Part shown: positions 1-6,379 of the stretch, one piece after another
Layout of the letters: the number at the start of each line of letters is the position of its first letter
Position numbering within the stretch: the stretch's first letter is position 1
Assembly (NCBI GenBank): GCA_027346205.1
Contig: DAIESR010000402.1
Coordinates: 1 to 7,551, forward strand
DNA length: 7,551 bases
From: Beijerinckiaceae bacterium
GTDB lineage: Bacteria > Pseudomonadota > Alphaproteobacteria > Rhizobiales > Beijerinckiaceae
Direction: 5' to 3'
The notes under the pieces: generated by a model
What the model was told of the DNA's origin: nothing
Seen by the model: only the letters and a program-made list of their open reading frames with translations
Databases searched by the model: none
Position numbers and translations under genes: made by a program

Positions 1-140
1 CTAGGCGTCCTGTGCAGCTTTGCCAGCGCTTGGCTTTTGTCGGCGGACTCTGCGTATGTTCATGACGAAAGTGGAAGCCGCGCGCGTTTGCGCTGGCCCG
101 CCACTTCCGCTACAAACACGCGCGGATCTGAGAGGATGAC
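1..140. other. Leader upstream of the Mic60-like gene, with inverted repeat
   Basis: I can assign no protein here. In many Rhizobiales hemD precedes this gene, and its end may lie just outside the window. The TAG at 2-4 or the TGA at 63-65 could be its stop, but neither upstream reading frame is recognisable. A 13-bp inverted repeat with one mismatch pairs 78-90 (CCGCGCGCGTTTG) with 113-125 (CAAACACGCGCGG). The arms AAGTGG (69-74) and CCACTT (101-106) offer a competing pairing. An AGAGGA ribosome binding site (131-136) precedes the ATG at 141. The hairpin may be an intercistronic or attenuator structure, which is inference. Confidence 0.35.
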
Positions 141-1592
141 ATGGCCGGTGACGGCAAGTCCAAAGATGGCAGAAGGGCGTCGCCCAACGAGCGCACCGAC
201 GCTCAGGCACGCTCGCTCCAAGGCGCGAATGCGCCACCACGCGACAAGCCTGTGATCGAAGGCGAGGTCATCAAGGCGGAGACTCGAGAGAGCCCGGCCG
301 CGGAAGGTCAAAGCCAGGAGAGTCCTCAAGAGCCGTCGAAGGCGTCATCCGAAACATCATCGCAGGACAGTTCAGGCACTCCGCCAGAGCCTGAGCTTGT
401 GGCTGCCCTCGCCGCTCCCACGGAATCTGTGCAGAGCGACGCGACAGACGCCGAAAATACTACAGCCACGGTCGACACAGCTCCACCGCAGGTACACCCG
501 GCCACGCAGCACGTCAGCCTTTGGCCGATCGCCGTCGCGATCCTCGTCGGCGCGCTCATCGCCGTCGGCGGTGCCTATGTCCTGCATTCCATGGACGATG
601 TGCCGAAATCGCTTGCGGCTTATGATTCGCGCCTCTCGGTACTCGAACATCGGCCGGCTCCAACCCCACTCCCGACCCCGCAAGTCGACGAAAGCCGACT
701 CGATAAGCGCATCGGCACGTTGGAATCCGGCGCGCAGTCGACGGCCGCGTCTTTGACGCATCTGCAACGGACCATTCAACATCTCGTAGCGGCACAGAAG
801 CAGAGCGAAACGGCTCTTGAGCAGGCCCAAACAGAGCTGAAACAAGTGGCGCAAGATGCTTCCGCCAAAATCGCGGCGCCAACACTGCCGCCTGTCGATC
901 TCGCGCCTTTGACGACACGCGTCGGCAAGCTCCAAGATCGCCTCGGCAAATTCGAGGACAGACTCGCCTCGCTGGATCAGCGCTTGGACACGCTGGTCGC
1001 CAAATTCGACGACGAGATGCATAAAGCACAAGTAGCAAAGGACCATTGGGAACAAGTCGCCACGGCCCGCGCCGCCGCAAATGCGGTGGCCATTATCGCC
1101 ATCGATCTGCGCCGCAAAGTGGAAGCCGGCGTTGCTTTCGAGGATGATCTTGCCGCGCTTGCCAATCATGGCGTCGACAAAAGCGCGCTCGCACGACTCG
1201 ATCCCGTGGCGGCGACAGGTGTCGCTTCGCCCGCAGCGCTCGCCAAGCAATTCGCAGCTGTGGAAAGTGATATCCTCGCAACGCAACCTGGGCCGAAAAA
1301 GGCCGATGGATTCCTGAGCCGGCTTGCTCAGGATGCGGCGCATCTCGTGCGGATCCGCAAGATCGGCGATATGACAGGCGATGATCTGCCCGCCCGTGTC
1401 GCGCGCATAGATGCGGCGCTGAAGGCAGGCCATGTGGAAGCGGCCTTGCGCGAATGGAATGATCTGCCTGACGCCGCCAAGGCCAAATCCAAAGCTTTCG
1501 GCGTGGCGACGCAACAGCGAATCGATGCGCTCGGCGCGGCTAAAACGATCGAAGCTAGCGCTTTAACGACACTCGCAAAAGTGAAATCCTGA
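141..1592 (+). CDS. Membrane-anchored coiled-coil protein, COG4223 / Mic60 (mitofilin)-like
   Basis: The 483-residue protein has the layout of the alphaproteobacterial mitofilin/Mic60-like family. A long polar, Ser/Glu/Pro-rich N-terminal region (about 1-125) is predicted to be cytoplasmic. One transmembrane helix follows at about 127-149 (LWPIAVAILVGALIAVGGAY). Next is a long coiled coil, about 155-300, with many Leu/Gln/Glu heptads such as DRLGKFEDRLASLDQRLDTL. The Ala-rich helical C-terminal domain, about 305-483, is the mitofilin-like part and lies in the periplasm. Mitochondrial Mic60 shapes cristae, and alphaproteobacterial homologues are linked to inner-membrane architecture. Sitting next to hemY is the usual arrangement in this class. 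The start is supported by AGAGGA four bases upstream. The family and topology are fairly sure; a membrane-shaping role is known for the family but not shown here. Confidence 0.85.
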   Translation: MAGDGKSKDGRRASPNERTDAQARSLQGANAPPRDKPVIEGEVIKAETRESPAAEGQSQESPQEPSKASSETSSQDSSGTPPEPELVAALAAPTESVQSDATDAENTTATVDTAPPQVHPATQHVSLWPIAVAILVGALIAVGGAYVLHSMDDVPKSLAAYDSRLSVLEHRPAPTPLPTPQVDESRLDKRIGTLESGAQSTAASLTHLQRTIQHLVAAQKQSETALEQAQTELKQVAQDASAKIAAPTLPPVDLAPLTTRVGKLQDRLGKFEDRLASLDQRLDTLVAKFDDEMHKAQVAKDHWEQVATARAAANAVAIIAIDLRRKVEAGVAFEDDLAALANHGVDKSALARLDPVAATGVASPAALAKQFAAVESDILATQPGPKKADGFLSRLAQDAAHLVRIRKIGDMTGDDLPARVARIDAALKAGHVEAALREWNDLPDAAKAKSKAFGVATQQRIDALGAAKTIEASALTTLAKVKS

Positions 1593-1681
1593 GTCTTGCG
1601 TCCAGCTATGGGATCATGGCGGATATGGGTCTGTTGACGTAATCAGGCTTTGAGCAAGAGAGCTTGCATTCTCGACCGGTG

Positions 1682-1842
1682 AGAGCGGGATGAGGAAAAG
1701 GGGAAGCCGGTTTTCCGACGCAATCAAGTTCACGCAGATTGCGTAAACTTATCTGCCTAATCAAGTTCACGCAGATTGCGTAAACTTATCTGCCTAATCA
1801 AGTTCACGCAGATTGCGTAAACTTATCTGTCTATCCCGCTCT
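1682..1842. repeat. Composite palindromic intergenic repeat (Rhizobiales type)
   Basis: The outer arms AGAGCGGGAT (1682-1691) and ATCCCGCTCT (1833-1842) are perfectly complementary. Inside the left arm, GGAAAA (1694-1699) pairs with TTTTCC (1711-1716), forming a small hairpin. This 'GAGCGGGATGAGGAAAAG...TTTTCC...' wording resembles, from memory, a palindromic element scattered through Rhizobiales intergenic regions. The centre is occupied by three 37-bp tandem copies. ACGCAATC (1718-1725) can also pair with GATTGCGT (1737-1744), giving alternative folds. It lies 38 bp before hemY and could be a mobile palindrome, an mRNA-processing structure or both. Confidence 0.6.
1722..1832. repeat. Three 37-bp tandem direct repeats, each containing a dyad
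   Basis: The copies lie at 1722-1758, 1759-1795 and 1796-1832. The first two are identical, and the third differs by one C-to-T change at 1830. Each unit contains a near-palindrome: AAGTTCACGCA, spacer GAT, TGCGTAAACTT, so 11-bp arms with one mismatch. The copies abut with no unique spacers, so this is not a CRISPR array. The near-identity implies recent expansion by slippage or unequal exchange. Each dyad could be a protein-binding site in front of hemY, which is inference. Confidence 0.95.
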
Positions 1843-1880
1843 GGACTTTTAAAATTGTGATCTAGCGTGGCCCTTACCTC

Positions 1881-3545
1881 ATGCTCCGCATTCTGATTTT
1901 TCTCGCATTATTGGCGGGTGCCGCCTTCGGCATTGCCTGGATCATCGACCGGCCGGGCGACATCGTCCTGACTTGGCAGGGTTACAGAGTCGAAACCTCG
2001 GTCGGCATCGCGCTCGCCATCATGCTCCTCGGCGCAATGGTGCTCACCGTGATTTGGGGCATCTTCCGATTCGTCTTTCGTGCGCCGGGGGCAATCGGGC
2101 GGCGCGCAGCGGCACGCCGACTGGACAAAGGTCGTGCCGCTCTGTCGCGCGGCTTGATCGCCATAGGCGCAGGCGATGCGTGGCTCGCGCGCAAATCCGC
2201 GGCGGATGCCGGCCGCTATCTCCCCGATGAGCCGCTTGCGCTGCTTCTGGCGGCACAGGCAGCGCAGCTCTCCGGCGATCGCGCCGCGGCGGCAGCCGCA
2301 TTCGAAAAATTGAGTCAGAAACCGGAGACCCAGCTTCTCGGCTTCCGCGGCCTGCATGTCGAAGCGCAGCGACGCGGCGATGAGGAGGCCACGCTTTATT
2401 ACGCGCATGAGGCGCATAAGATCGAGCCTCTGCCCTGTTCGGCCAAGGCTGTTCTCGATTATCGGGCGGCGCATGCGCAATGGGAAGGTGCACTCGCCGC
2501 TCTGGAGAGCCATATTGCGGCGAAGCTCGTGGATAAGGCCACGGGCGAACGCCAGCGCGCCGTTCTCGAAACCGCCATCGCTCTTGACAAGGCCGATCGC
2601 GCGCCAGACGAGGCCTTGCGGCTGGCCCGTCAGGCTCTGGGCCGCGCGGCCGATCTCGTTCCGGCAACCGTGCTGGCGGCACGGCTTTTGAGCCGCAAGG
2701 GCGACATGCGCAAAGCCGCGAAGCTGATCGAAAGCACCTGGCCGCGCCAGCGGCACCCGGAGCTCGCCGAAGCTTATCTCGACCTGCGGCCGGGTGATTC
2801 CAATGCCGATCGCCTCGCCAAGGCGCAGGCTTTGGCTAGGCTCGCACCGCATGATCTAGAAAGCCATATGATCGTGGCGCGGGCGGCGCTCGCCGCGCGC
2901 GATTATGAGACTGTGCGCAAAGCCATGGCGCCGCTCGTTGCCGAAGACGAACGTCCGACAATGCGCATGTGCCTCGTCATGGCCGAGCTGGAGGATGCCG
3001 AATTCGGCGATCAAGGCAAGGTGCGCGCATGGCTCGCACGCAGCGCCCGGGCACCGCGCGATCCGGTTTGGATCGCCGATGGCGTTGCCTCGAAGCAATG
3101 GGCGCCTGTCTCGCCGGTGACCGGCCGGCTCAATGCCTTCGTCTGGCAGCGGCCGGTCGAACGGCTCGGCGCCGATATAGGCGCGGATATCGAGGTCGCG
3201 GAATGGATCAAGAATTGGACATCGCCGACGCCGCTTGTGGAGCTGCTGGAGCCAGTGGTGGAAGAGGCAATGGCGGTGGAAGCTCATGCCGAAAAGGAAG
3301 CGGCACCACCGCTAACGGAAATCGAAGCGACACCCGCGCCTGCACCGGAGCCCGTGGAACCCACAGCAATTCAGAGTGAGGCCGAGCCGCTATCGCAAAT
3401 GCCGCAACAGGCGTCTTTCGCCGGACGGCCGTGCGGCCCACGTCCGGTGCAGAAAGTGGTTTTTCCGATGGCGATACCGCCCGATGATCCAGGCCCCGAG
3501 GAAACTGCTGACAAGACAGACATCCGCCGTCTCGGTCTTTTATGA
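1881..3545 (+). CDS. hemY: HemY, inner-membrane TPR-like protein of heme biosynthesis gene clusters
   Basis: The 554-residue protein matches the proteobacterial HemY family. This family is unrelated to the Gram-positive protoporphyrinogen oxidase of the same name. Two N-terminal membrane helices lie at about 3-22 and 41-66, separated by the family-typical segment DRPGDIVLTWQGYRVETSVG. A long alpha-helical TPR-like periplasmic or cytoplasmic region follows, about 75-420, with recognisable helix pairs such as ARKSAADAGRYLPDEPLALL and the motif DPVWIADGVASKQWAPVSP near 391-409. The tail, about 450-554, is Glu/Pro/Ala-rich and ends in PPDDPG and DIRRLGLL. The exact biochemical role is unsettled; a scaffold or assembly role for heme enzymes is proposed. 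No Shine-Dalgarno precedes the ATG. A TAAAAT hexamer at 1850-1855 would give a very short leader. The start is fixed by the hydrophobic N-terminus. Confidence 0.93.
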   Translation: MLRILIFLALLAGAAFGIAWIIDRPGDIVLTWQGYRVETSVGIALAIMLLGAMVLTVIWGIFRFVFRAPGAIGRRAAARRLDKGRAALSRGLIAIGAGDAWLARKSAADAGRYLPDEPLALLLAAQAAQLSGDRAAAAAAFEKLSQKPETQLLGFRGLHVEAQRRGDEEATLYYAHEAHKIEPLPCSAKAVLDYRAAHAQWEGALAALESHIAAKLVDKATGERQRAVLETAIALDKADRAPDEALRLARQALGRAADLVPATVLAARLLSRKGDMRKAAKLIESTWPRQRHPELAEAYLDLRPGDSNADRLAKAQALARLAPHDLESHMIVARAALAARDYETVRKAMAPLVAEDERPTMRMCLVMAELEDAEFGDQGKVRAWLARSARAPRDPVWIADGVASKQWAPVSPVTGRLNAFVWQRPVERLGADIGADIEVAEWIKNWTSPTPLVELLEPVVEEAMAVEAHAEKEAAPPLTEIEATPAPAPEPVEPTAIQSEAEPLSQMPQQASFAGRPCGPRPVQKVVFPMAIPPDDPGPEETADKTDIRRLGLL

Positions 3546-3618
3546 AGCGCGCGGCTCTAAAGAACAATTCTCCTGCCGGCCAGAGATAGGACGACCCGGC
3601 GAACGCGCGCCTGCGGAG

Positions 3619-3646
3619 TTGCCAAGGCCAGGCGAACTGGCATAAG
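3619..3646 (+). promoter_or_regulatory. Probable promoter of tRNA-Thr
   Basis: TTGCCA (3619-3624, five of six matches to TTGACA) is followed after 16 bases by CATAAG (3641-3646, four of six matches to TATAAT). Transcription would start near 3653, leaving a leader of about 29 bases for RNase P to remove before the mature 5' end at 3682. The spacing and position fit, but this is a pattern match only. Confidence 0.4.
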
Positions 3647-3681
3647 GAGATGGCGCTTGGCGCGCGTCGAAGGGCCAGGAT

Positions 3682-3757
3682 GCCGCAATAGCTCAGCTGG
3701 TAGAGCACCTCATTCGTAATGAGGGGGTCGGGGGTTCGAATCCCTCTTGCGGCACCA
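3682..3757 (+). tRNA. tRNA-Thr (anticodon CGU)
   Basis: The 76 nt fold as a standard cloverleaf. Acceptor GCCGCAA (3682-3688) pairs with TTGCGGC (3747-3753), followed by discriminator A and an encoded CCA (3755-3757). The anticodon stem CCTCA/TGAGG closes the loop TTCGTAA, so the anticodon is CGT, reading ACG threonine codons. The T stem GGGGG/CCCTC (one G-U pair) encloses TTCGAAT. D-arm wording (AGCTCAGCTGGTAGAGC) is canonical. An integrase pseudogene begins 163 bp downstream in the same orientation, so the 3' half of this tRNA is the probable integration site, kept intact by the element. Confidence 0.97.
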
Positions 3758-3774
3758 GGACCTTAGCAATTAGG

Positions 3775-3803
3775 TCTACATAGCGGCACTTTTTCCTTAT
3801 AAA
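3775..3803 (+). promoter_or_regulatory. Possible integrase promoter
   Basis: TCTACA (3775-3780, four of six to the -35 consensus), a 17-base gap and TATAAA (3798-3803, five of six to the -10) lie between the tRNA and the integrase. The implied leader to the ATG at 3920 is about 110 bases and contains the GGGGGTA/TACCCCC motifs. The T-run at 3790-3794 could instead serve in termination of the tRNA transcript. Confidence 0.25.
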
Positions 3804-3870
3804 ATCAATTTGTTACGCCGGATTTGGCGCGCATAGCCGCGCATTCCGACCCATTGTTTCGCGCCTGTTT

Positions 3871-3918
3871 GGGGGTAATCTGGAAGAAATCTACCCCCGG
3901 CCGCTGAAGCGATACCCC
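3871..3918. repeat. GGGGGTA / TACCCC motifs before the integrase (arm-site-like)
   Basis: GGGGGTA (3871-3877) is the exact inverse of TACCCCC (3892-3898), separated by 14 bases. A third TACCCC sits at 3913-3918, touching the integrase start codon. Short repeats of this kind between a tRNA and an integrase start are expected for the arm-type sites bound by the integrase N-terminal domain. The same heptamer also occurs at 4085-4091 inside the gene, so chance is not excluded. Confidence 0.35.
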
Positions 3919-3919
3919 A

Positions 3920-4862
3920 ATGGCCCTCTCGCACTTCGATCTCAAGAACGCCAAGCCCGCGGAAAAGCCCTACAAGCTTTTCGACGGCGGCGGCCTCTAT
4001 CTCTTCGTCCAGCCAAACGGCAACAAATTTTGGCGCATGAAGTACCGGTTCGAGGGGGTCGAGCGCGTCCTATCGTTTGGGGCATACCCCCAATTCTCGC
4101 TCGCGGAAGCACGCGAACGGCGGGAGGAAGCAAAAAAGCTGATCGAGGCCGGGACTGACCCGAGCCTGAAAAAGAAGCTCGACAAGCTCGCGGCCGAAAC
4201 CGCGGCGAAGAACACCTTCGGCCTCGTCGCCGACGACTTCCTCGCCAATCTGGCCGCCAATAACGCCGCACCCAATACGATTGCCAAGAACACTTGGCTG
4301 CTGAAGGAACTCGCAGCCCCGATTGGCGATCGGGGCCGCGCTCAAATTCACTGCCCTAACCTGCGCCAGGCCGGGCGAGGTGCGCGGGGCGAAGCGGTCC
4401 GAGATCAATTTCGACAAGGCGCTTTGGCGCATCCCCGCCGAGCGCGCCAAGATGCGTCGCCCGCACGACATCCCACTTTCTCGCCAGGCCATCGAAGTCC
4501 TGAAGGAAGTCTGGCCGATGTCCGACTACGGGGAGCTCGTCTTCCCGTCGATCCGATCCAACAAGAAGATGCTCTCGGACAACGCCATGAACTCCGCTCT
4601 GCGCCGGATGGGCTACACCAAAGACGAGATGACTTCTCACGGCTTTCGCTCGACCGCGAGCACCATTCTCAACGAGCGCGGTGCCAACCCCGACGTCATC
4701 GAGGCACTACTCGGGCATCAGAACGAGAACACTGTGCGCCGTGCCTACAACCGTGCGAGCTATTGGTCCGAGAGGGTCAAACTTATCCAGGAATGGGCAG
4801 ACATGCTGGACGCGTTTCGAGATCGGGCACGTGCGCCCTCTCCCCTGTCACGAGAGGGCTGA
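3920..4862 (+). pseudogene. Tyrosine site-specific integrase (P4-type), broken by internal deletion and frameshift
   Basis: The N-terminal part reads from the ATG at 3920 to about 4333 (residues 1-138). It has an arm-binding DUF4102-like domain (LFDGGGLYLFVQPNGNKFWR, SFGAYPQFSLAEAR) and the start of the core-binding domain (VADDFLAN, TWLLKELAAPIGDR). The frame then shifts by one and the catalytic domain reads on from about 4323 to the stop at 4862. All visible catalytic residues survive there: Arg in CARPGE, His and Arg in HGFRSTAS, His in LLGHQ, Tyr in RRAYNRA. Compared with the usual roughly 400 residues, about 90 residues between the two parts are missing. The junction falls in GCGATCGG (4326-4333), suggesting deletion through microhomology. 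The element is therefore probably unable to excise with its own integrase. Its position beside tRNA-Thr is typical of this family. Confidence 0.9.
4835..4859 (+). terminator. Hairpin at the integrase 3' end, possible terminator
   Basis: GCCCTCTC (4835-4842) and GAGAGGGC (4852-4859) form a perfect 8-bp GC-rich stem with a 9-base loop. It overlaps the last integrase codons, and the stop begins at 4860. The following TGATTT is only a weak T tract, so termination would be inefficient or Rho-assisted. Confidence 0.4.
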
Positions 4863-4915
4863 TTTAGGTCAGCGTGCATGCTCATGGGGACAACAACTAA
4901 GCGCCGCCAACGTCG

Positions 4916-4924
4916 TGCTACACT
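4916..4924 (+). promoter_or_regulatory. Extended -10 promoter directly before the 4932 gene
   Basis: TG-C-TACACT is an extended -10 element. Only seven bases (4925-4931) separate it from the ATG at 4932, so transcription should begin at or next to the start codon and give a leaderless mRNA. The same design recurs before the genes at 6197 and 6395, which strengthens the call. Confidence 0.5.
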
Positions 4925-4931
4925 ACCGACA

Positions 4932-5609
4932 ATGCCCGGCGCAGAGCGACAGTATGAGAGCGACACAGCGCGGCCGAGCGCGACACGCTATTCCCTAACA
5001 CTCGACGATACGGCCCGGCTTTTCCAAGAGGCCGGACTCCCCCGCAACATCCGATCGCTTCAACGCTATTGCTCCGCCGGCCGGCTTGATTGCATCAAAG
5101 AAGAGACTGCGACTGGCCTTGCCTATTTCGTCGATCCTGCATCGGTCGAGCGCGCGATCACGCAGCTTGCGCAGCTGCATGGCATCACCGACGAGGTGCG
5201 TCATGGCGCGGCCGAGCGCGACATGTCGCACAGCGTCGCCTCAGTGATAGAGCCAAAGGAGCCAGCAGACGCACCGCGGCCAAGCGCGGCCGAGCGCGAC
5301 ACTGTCGCCCCGGAAAATCATGAGCGACAAACTCCGCCACAGCCCGACGCGTCGCGCTATGTCGCGCAGCTCGAAAGCGAGAATGAAATGCTGCGCGAGC
5401 ACGTCGTCTTTCTTCGCGATCAGGCGCATGTGAAGGATTCACAAATCGCCGCGCTTCTGGAGCGCGACAAGGAGACCAACTATCTCGTCAGGGGATTGCA
5501 GACCATGCTCGCGCCCCTGCTCGGAAGGGGAAGGGATGCCAACGAGACGATGCACCATGAGCCGAGAAATGCATCCATGAGCGACGATGATCAGGGAAGC
5601 CAGGCCTAA
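4932..5609 (+). CDS. Putative DNA-binding protein with N-terminal HTH and C-terminal coiled coil
   Basis: The 225-residue protein has two parts. Residues about 20-82 (SLTLDDTARLFQEAGLP, NIRSLQRYCSAGRLDCIK, FVDPASVERAITQL) read like a MerR/excisionase-type winged helix in which the order of helix, turn and wing is visible. Residues 83-140 are a polar linker rich in Glu, Arg and Pro containing the repeat AAERD twice (93-97, 119-123). Residues about 143-190 form a coiled coil ending in ETNYLVRGLQTMLAPLLG. This design recalls plasmid-type KfrA/partition or repressor proteins, but I recognise no exact family. I chose the ATG at 4932 over the in-frame ATGs at 4878 and 4884 because the extended -10 promoter lies between them and the HTH starts soon after. 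The gene carries ten GCGACA/TGTCGC copies, possible binding sites for its own product. Confidence 0.75.
   Translation: MPGAERQYESDTARPSATRYSLTLDDTARLFQEAGLPRNIRSLQRYCSAGRLDCIKEETATGLAYFVDPASVERAITQLAQLHGITDEVRHGAAERDMSHSVASVIEPKEPADAPRPSAAERDTVAPENHERQTPPQPDASRYVAQLESENEMLREHVVFLRDQAHVKDSQIAALLERDKETNYLVRGLQTMLAPLLGRGRDANETMHHEPRNASMSDDDQGSQA
4946..5469. repeat. Cluster of GCGACA/TGTCGC motifs and an 18-bp repeat within the 4932 gene
   Basis: GCGACA occurs at 4946, 4960, 4980, 5218, 5296, 5324 and 5464, and its inverse TGTCGC at 5224, 5303 and 5360. Two pairs form dyads: 5218-5229 (perfect 12 bp) and 5296-5308 (one extra central base). An 18-bp repeat, GCGCGGCCGAGCGCGACA, is present exactly at 4968-4985, 5206-5223 and 5284-5301. 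The first copy is in a different reading frame from the other two. Confidence 0.8.
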
Positions 5610-5659
5610 CAGGGGATAACTCATTTAAGGGATTGCGCCCTGGGTAGTAGTATTGATGT

Positions 5660-6019
5660 GTGGAACACATCGGAGCCCAAATCGAGCGCTTAGAGCGCAA
5701 TATGAAAATCAACAGCCTGGACCCGGTGGCTCTCCACGGGTTCACGCAAGTCCCCAATTTCATTCTGCGCAATTCCGACATCTCGATTGGCGCAAAGACG
5801 ATCTATTCACTTCTCCTGAGCTACGCATGGCACAACGACCTGTGCTTTCCGGGTCAGGATAGGCTTGCTAAGGATGTCGGGATGAGCGTTGCGAGTGTGA
5901 ACCGATTCATCAAGGAGCTTGAGGCCTGCTCGCTTATAGAGATCACGAGACGAGGGCAGGGAAAGACGAATTTCTATACGATCAATTTCGTCGTCCGGAA
6001 GCAGGGGCGAAAGTCTTGA
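5660..6019 (+). CDS. Winged helix-turn-helix protein (HTH_36-like), plasmid/phage type
   Basis: The 119-residue protein is almost entirely one winged helix domain. Its features are VALHGFTQVPNFILRNSDIS (about 23-42), GAKTIYSLLLSYAWHNDLCFPGQ (about 44-66), RLAKDVGMSVASVNRFIKEL as the helix-turn-helix (68-87) and a wing ITRRGQGKTNFYTINFVV (95-112). This matches the HTH_36 type found in plasmid and prophage replication or regulatory proteins, here without a further catalytic domain. It follows the 4932 gene by 50 bp, and its stop lies inside the first 22-bp-spaced dyad, making it the obvious candidate to bind those sites. The start is uncertain. GTG 5660 has a TAGTAT hexamer ending six bases before it, but ATG 5702 (MKINSLDPVAL) also fits the domain. 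Two GAGCGC copies flank TTA just before 5702. Confidence 0.8.
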   Translation: MEHIGAQIERLERNMKINSLDPVALHGFTQVPNFILRNSDISIGAKTIYSLLLSYAWHNDLCFPGQDRLAKDVGMSVASVNRFIKELEACSLIEITRRGQGKTNFYTINFVVRKQGRKS

Positions 6020-6079
6020 TTTCCATATATGGAAATCAAGACTTCCAAATGTGGAAGTGCAGGATTCTGCCGGCGGAAT
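6011..6079. promoter_or_regulatory. Three dyad sites at exact 22-bp spacing (iteron- or operator-like)
   Basis: Site 1 is a perfect 34-bp palindrome (6011-6044) with core TTTCCATATATGGAAA. Site 2 (6041-6058) has arms ACTTCCA and TGGAAGT around AATG. Site 3 (6064-6079) is ATTCTGCCGGCGGAAT, one mismatched pair. The centres fall at 6027.5, 6049.5 and 6071.5, so they are exactly 22 bp apart and on the same DNA face. The shared wording is TTCYR-N4-YGGAA. An AT-rich tract follows at once. Such an array fits iterons of a replication origin or cooperative operators for the HTH protein encoded immediately upstream. Confidence 0.7.
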
Positions 6080-6080
6080 T

Positions 6081-6163
6081 CACTCTATATAACAATATGC
6101 ATCTAATAATATTCATATAAAAATACTCAGTAGAAATGCATTTCTTCAAAAGACGGAAATGCA
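6081..6163. other. AT-rich tract with GAAATGCATTTC palindrome, possible unwinding region
   Basis: Bases 6085-6128 are strikingly poor in G and C (TATATAAC, TAATAATATTC, ATATAAAAATAC) within an otherwise GC-rich region. Next is a perfect 12-bp palindrome GAAATGCATTTC (6133-6144). Its right half pairs again with GAAATGCA (6156-6163), forming a hairpin over 11 bases. TTCAAAAGACGGAA (6145-6158) matches the layout of the upstream 22-bp sites. This could be a DNA-unwinding element or simply regulatory DNA. Confidence 0.5.
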
Positions 6164-6181
6164 GGCGCTATCGGCGCTGTG

Positions 6182-6190
6182 TGATATAAT
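6182..6190 (+). promoter_or_regulatory. Extended -10 promoter of the 6197 small gene
   Basis: TG-A-TATAAT is a perfect extended -10 element. Six bases (6191-6196) separate it from the ATG at 6197, placing the expected start of transcription on the start codon. There is no credible -35 and no Shine-Dalgarno, which fits an extended -10 promoter and a leaderless mRNA. Confidence 0.6.
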
Positions 6191-6196
6191 TTGTAT

Positions 6197-6364
6197 ATGG
6201 AGACGAATATTCTGACCGAGGTCCACGAAATCCACGATCGCCTTTATGTGCTGAAGGAACGCGTCAAGGCCGACAATGGATCTCTCAAAAGAATCGATCA
6301 ACTCATCGAGCGCGTCGGCGCAATCGAAGCGCACCTTGCCCTATGTGCTGGCGTGGACGCCTAG
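6197..6364 (+). CDS. Small coiled-coil protein, paralogue of the 6395 gene
   Basis: This short gene codes for 55 residues: METNILTEVHEIHDRLYVL at the start, then KERVKADNG and KRIDQLIERVGAIEAHL. It is a nearly continuous amphipathic helix with a break at about DNGS (26-29). Support for it being real is the extended -10 element six bases before the ATG. Its C-terminal half also matches the end of the next protein: K-x-I-D-x-L-x-x-R-x-G-x-x-E-x-H-L is shared at residues 31-47 here and 85-101 there. Function unknown. A dimerising accessory or partner subunit is possible, for example of the neighbouring larger paralogue. Confidence 0.65.
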   Translation: METNILTEVHEIHDRLYVLKERVKADNGSLKRIDQLIERVGAIEAHLALCAGVDA

Positions 6365-6379
6365 TCCGGTGCGTCGACG

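Noticed and set aside
372..1514. Long (380-codon) open frame on the minus strand
   Set aside because: It lies antisense to the Mic60-like gene in a GC-rich region, has a His/Arg/Cys-rich composition and shows no domain; it is a shadow of the real gene.
1654..1667. GCAAG/CTTGC hairpin after the Mic60-like gene as terminator
   Set aside because: The 5-bp stem is weak and has no T-tract; it may simply belong to the intergenic repeat.
1722..1832. CRISPR-like 37-bp repeats
   Set aside because: Copies abut directly with no unique spacers and there are no cas genes; this is a simple tandem repeat.
3759..3776. GACCT/AGGTC hairpin after the tRNA as terminator
   Set aside because: The stem is only 5 bp and the T-run begins 14 bases later, too far for an intrinsic terminator.
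3783..3789. GCGGCAC repeated 26 bases after the tRNA
   Set aside because: Seven bases are too few to call a second attachment core in GC-rich DNA.
4878..4931. Upstream start (ATG 4878 or 4884) for the HTH/coiled-coil gene
   Set aside because: An extended -10 element lies at 4916-4924, inside this extension, seven bases before ATG 4932. The extra residues are basic and low in information, and no good ribosome binding site precedes 4878.
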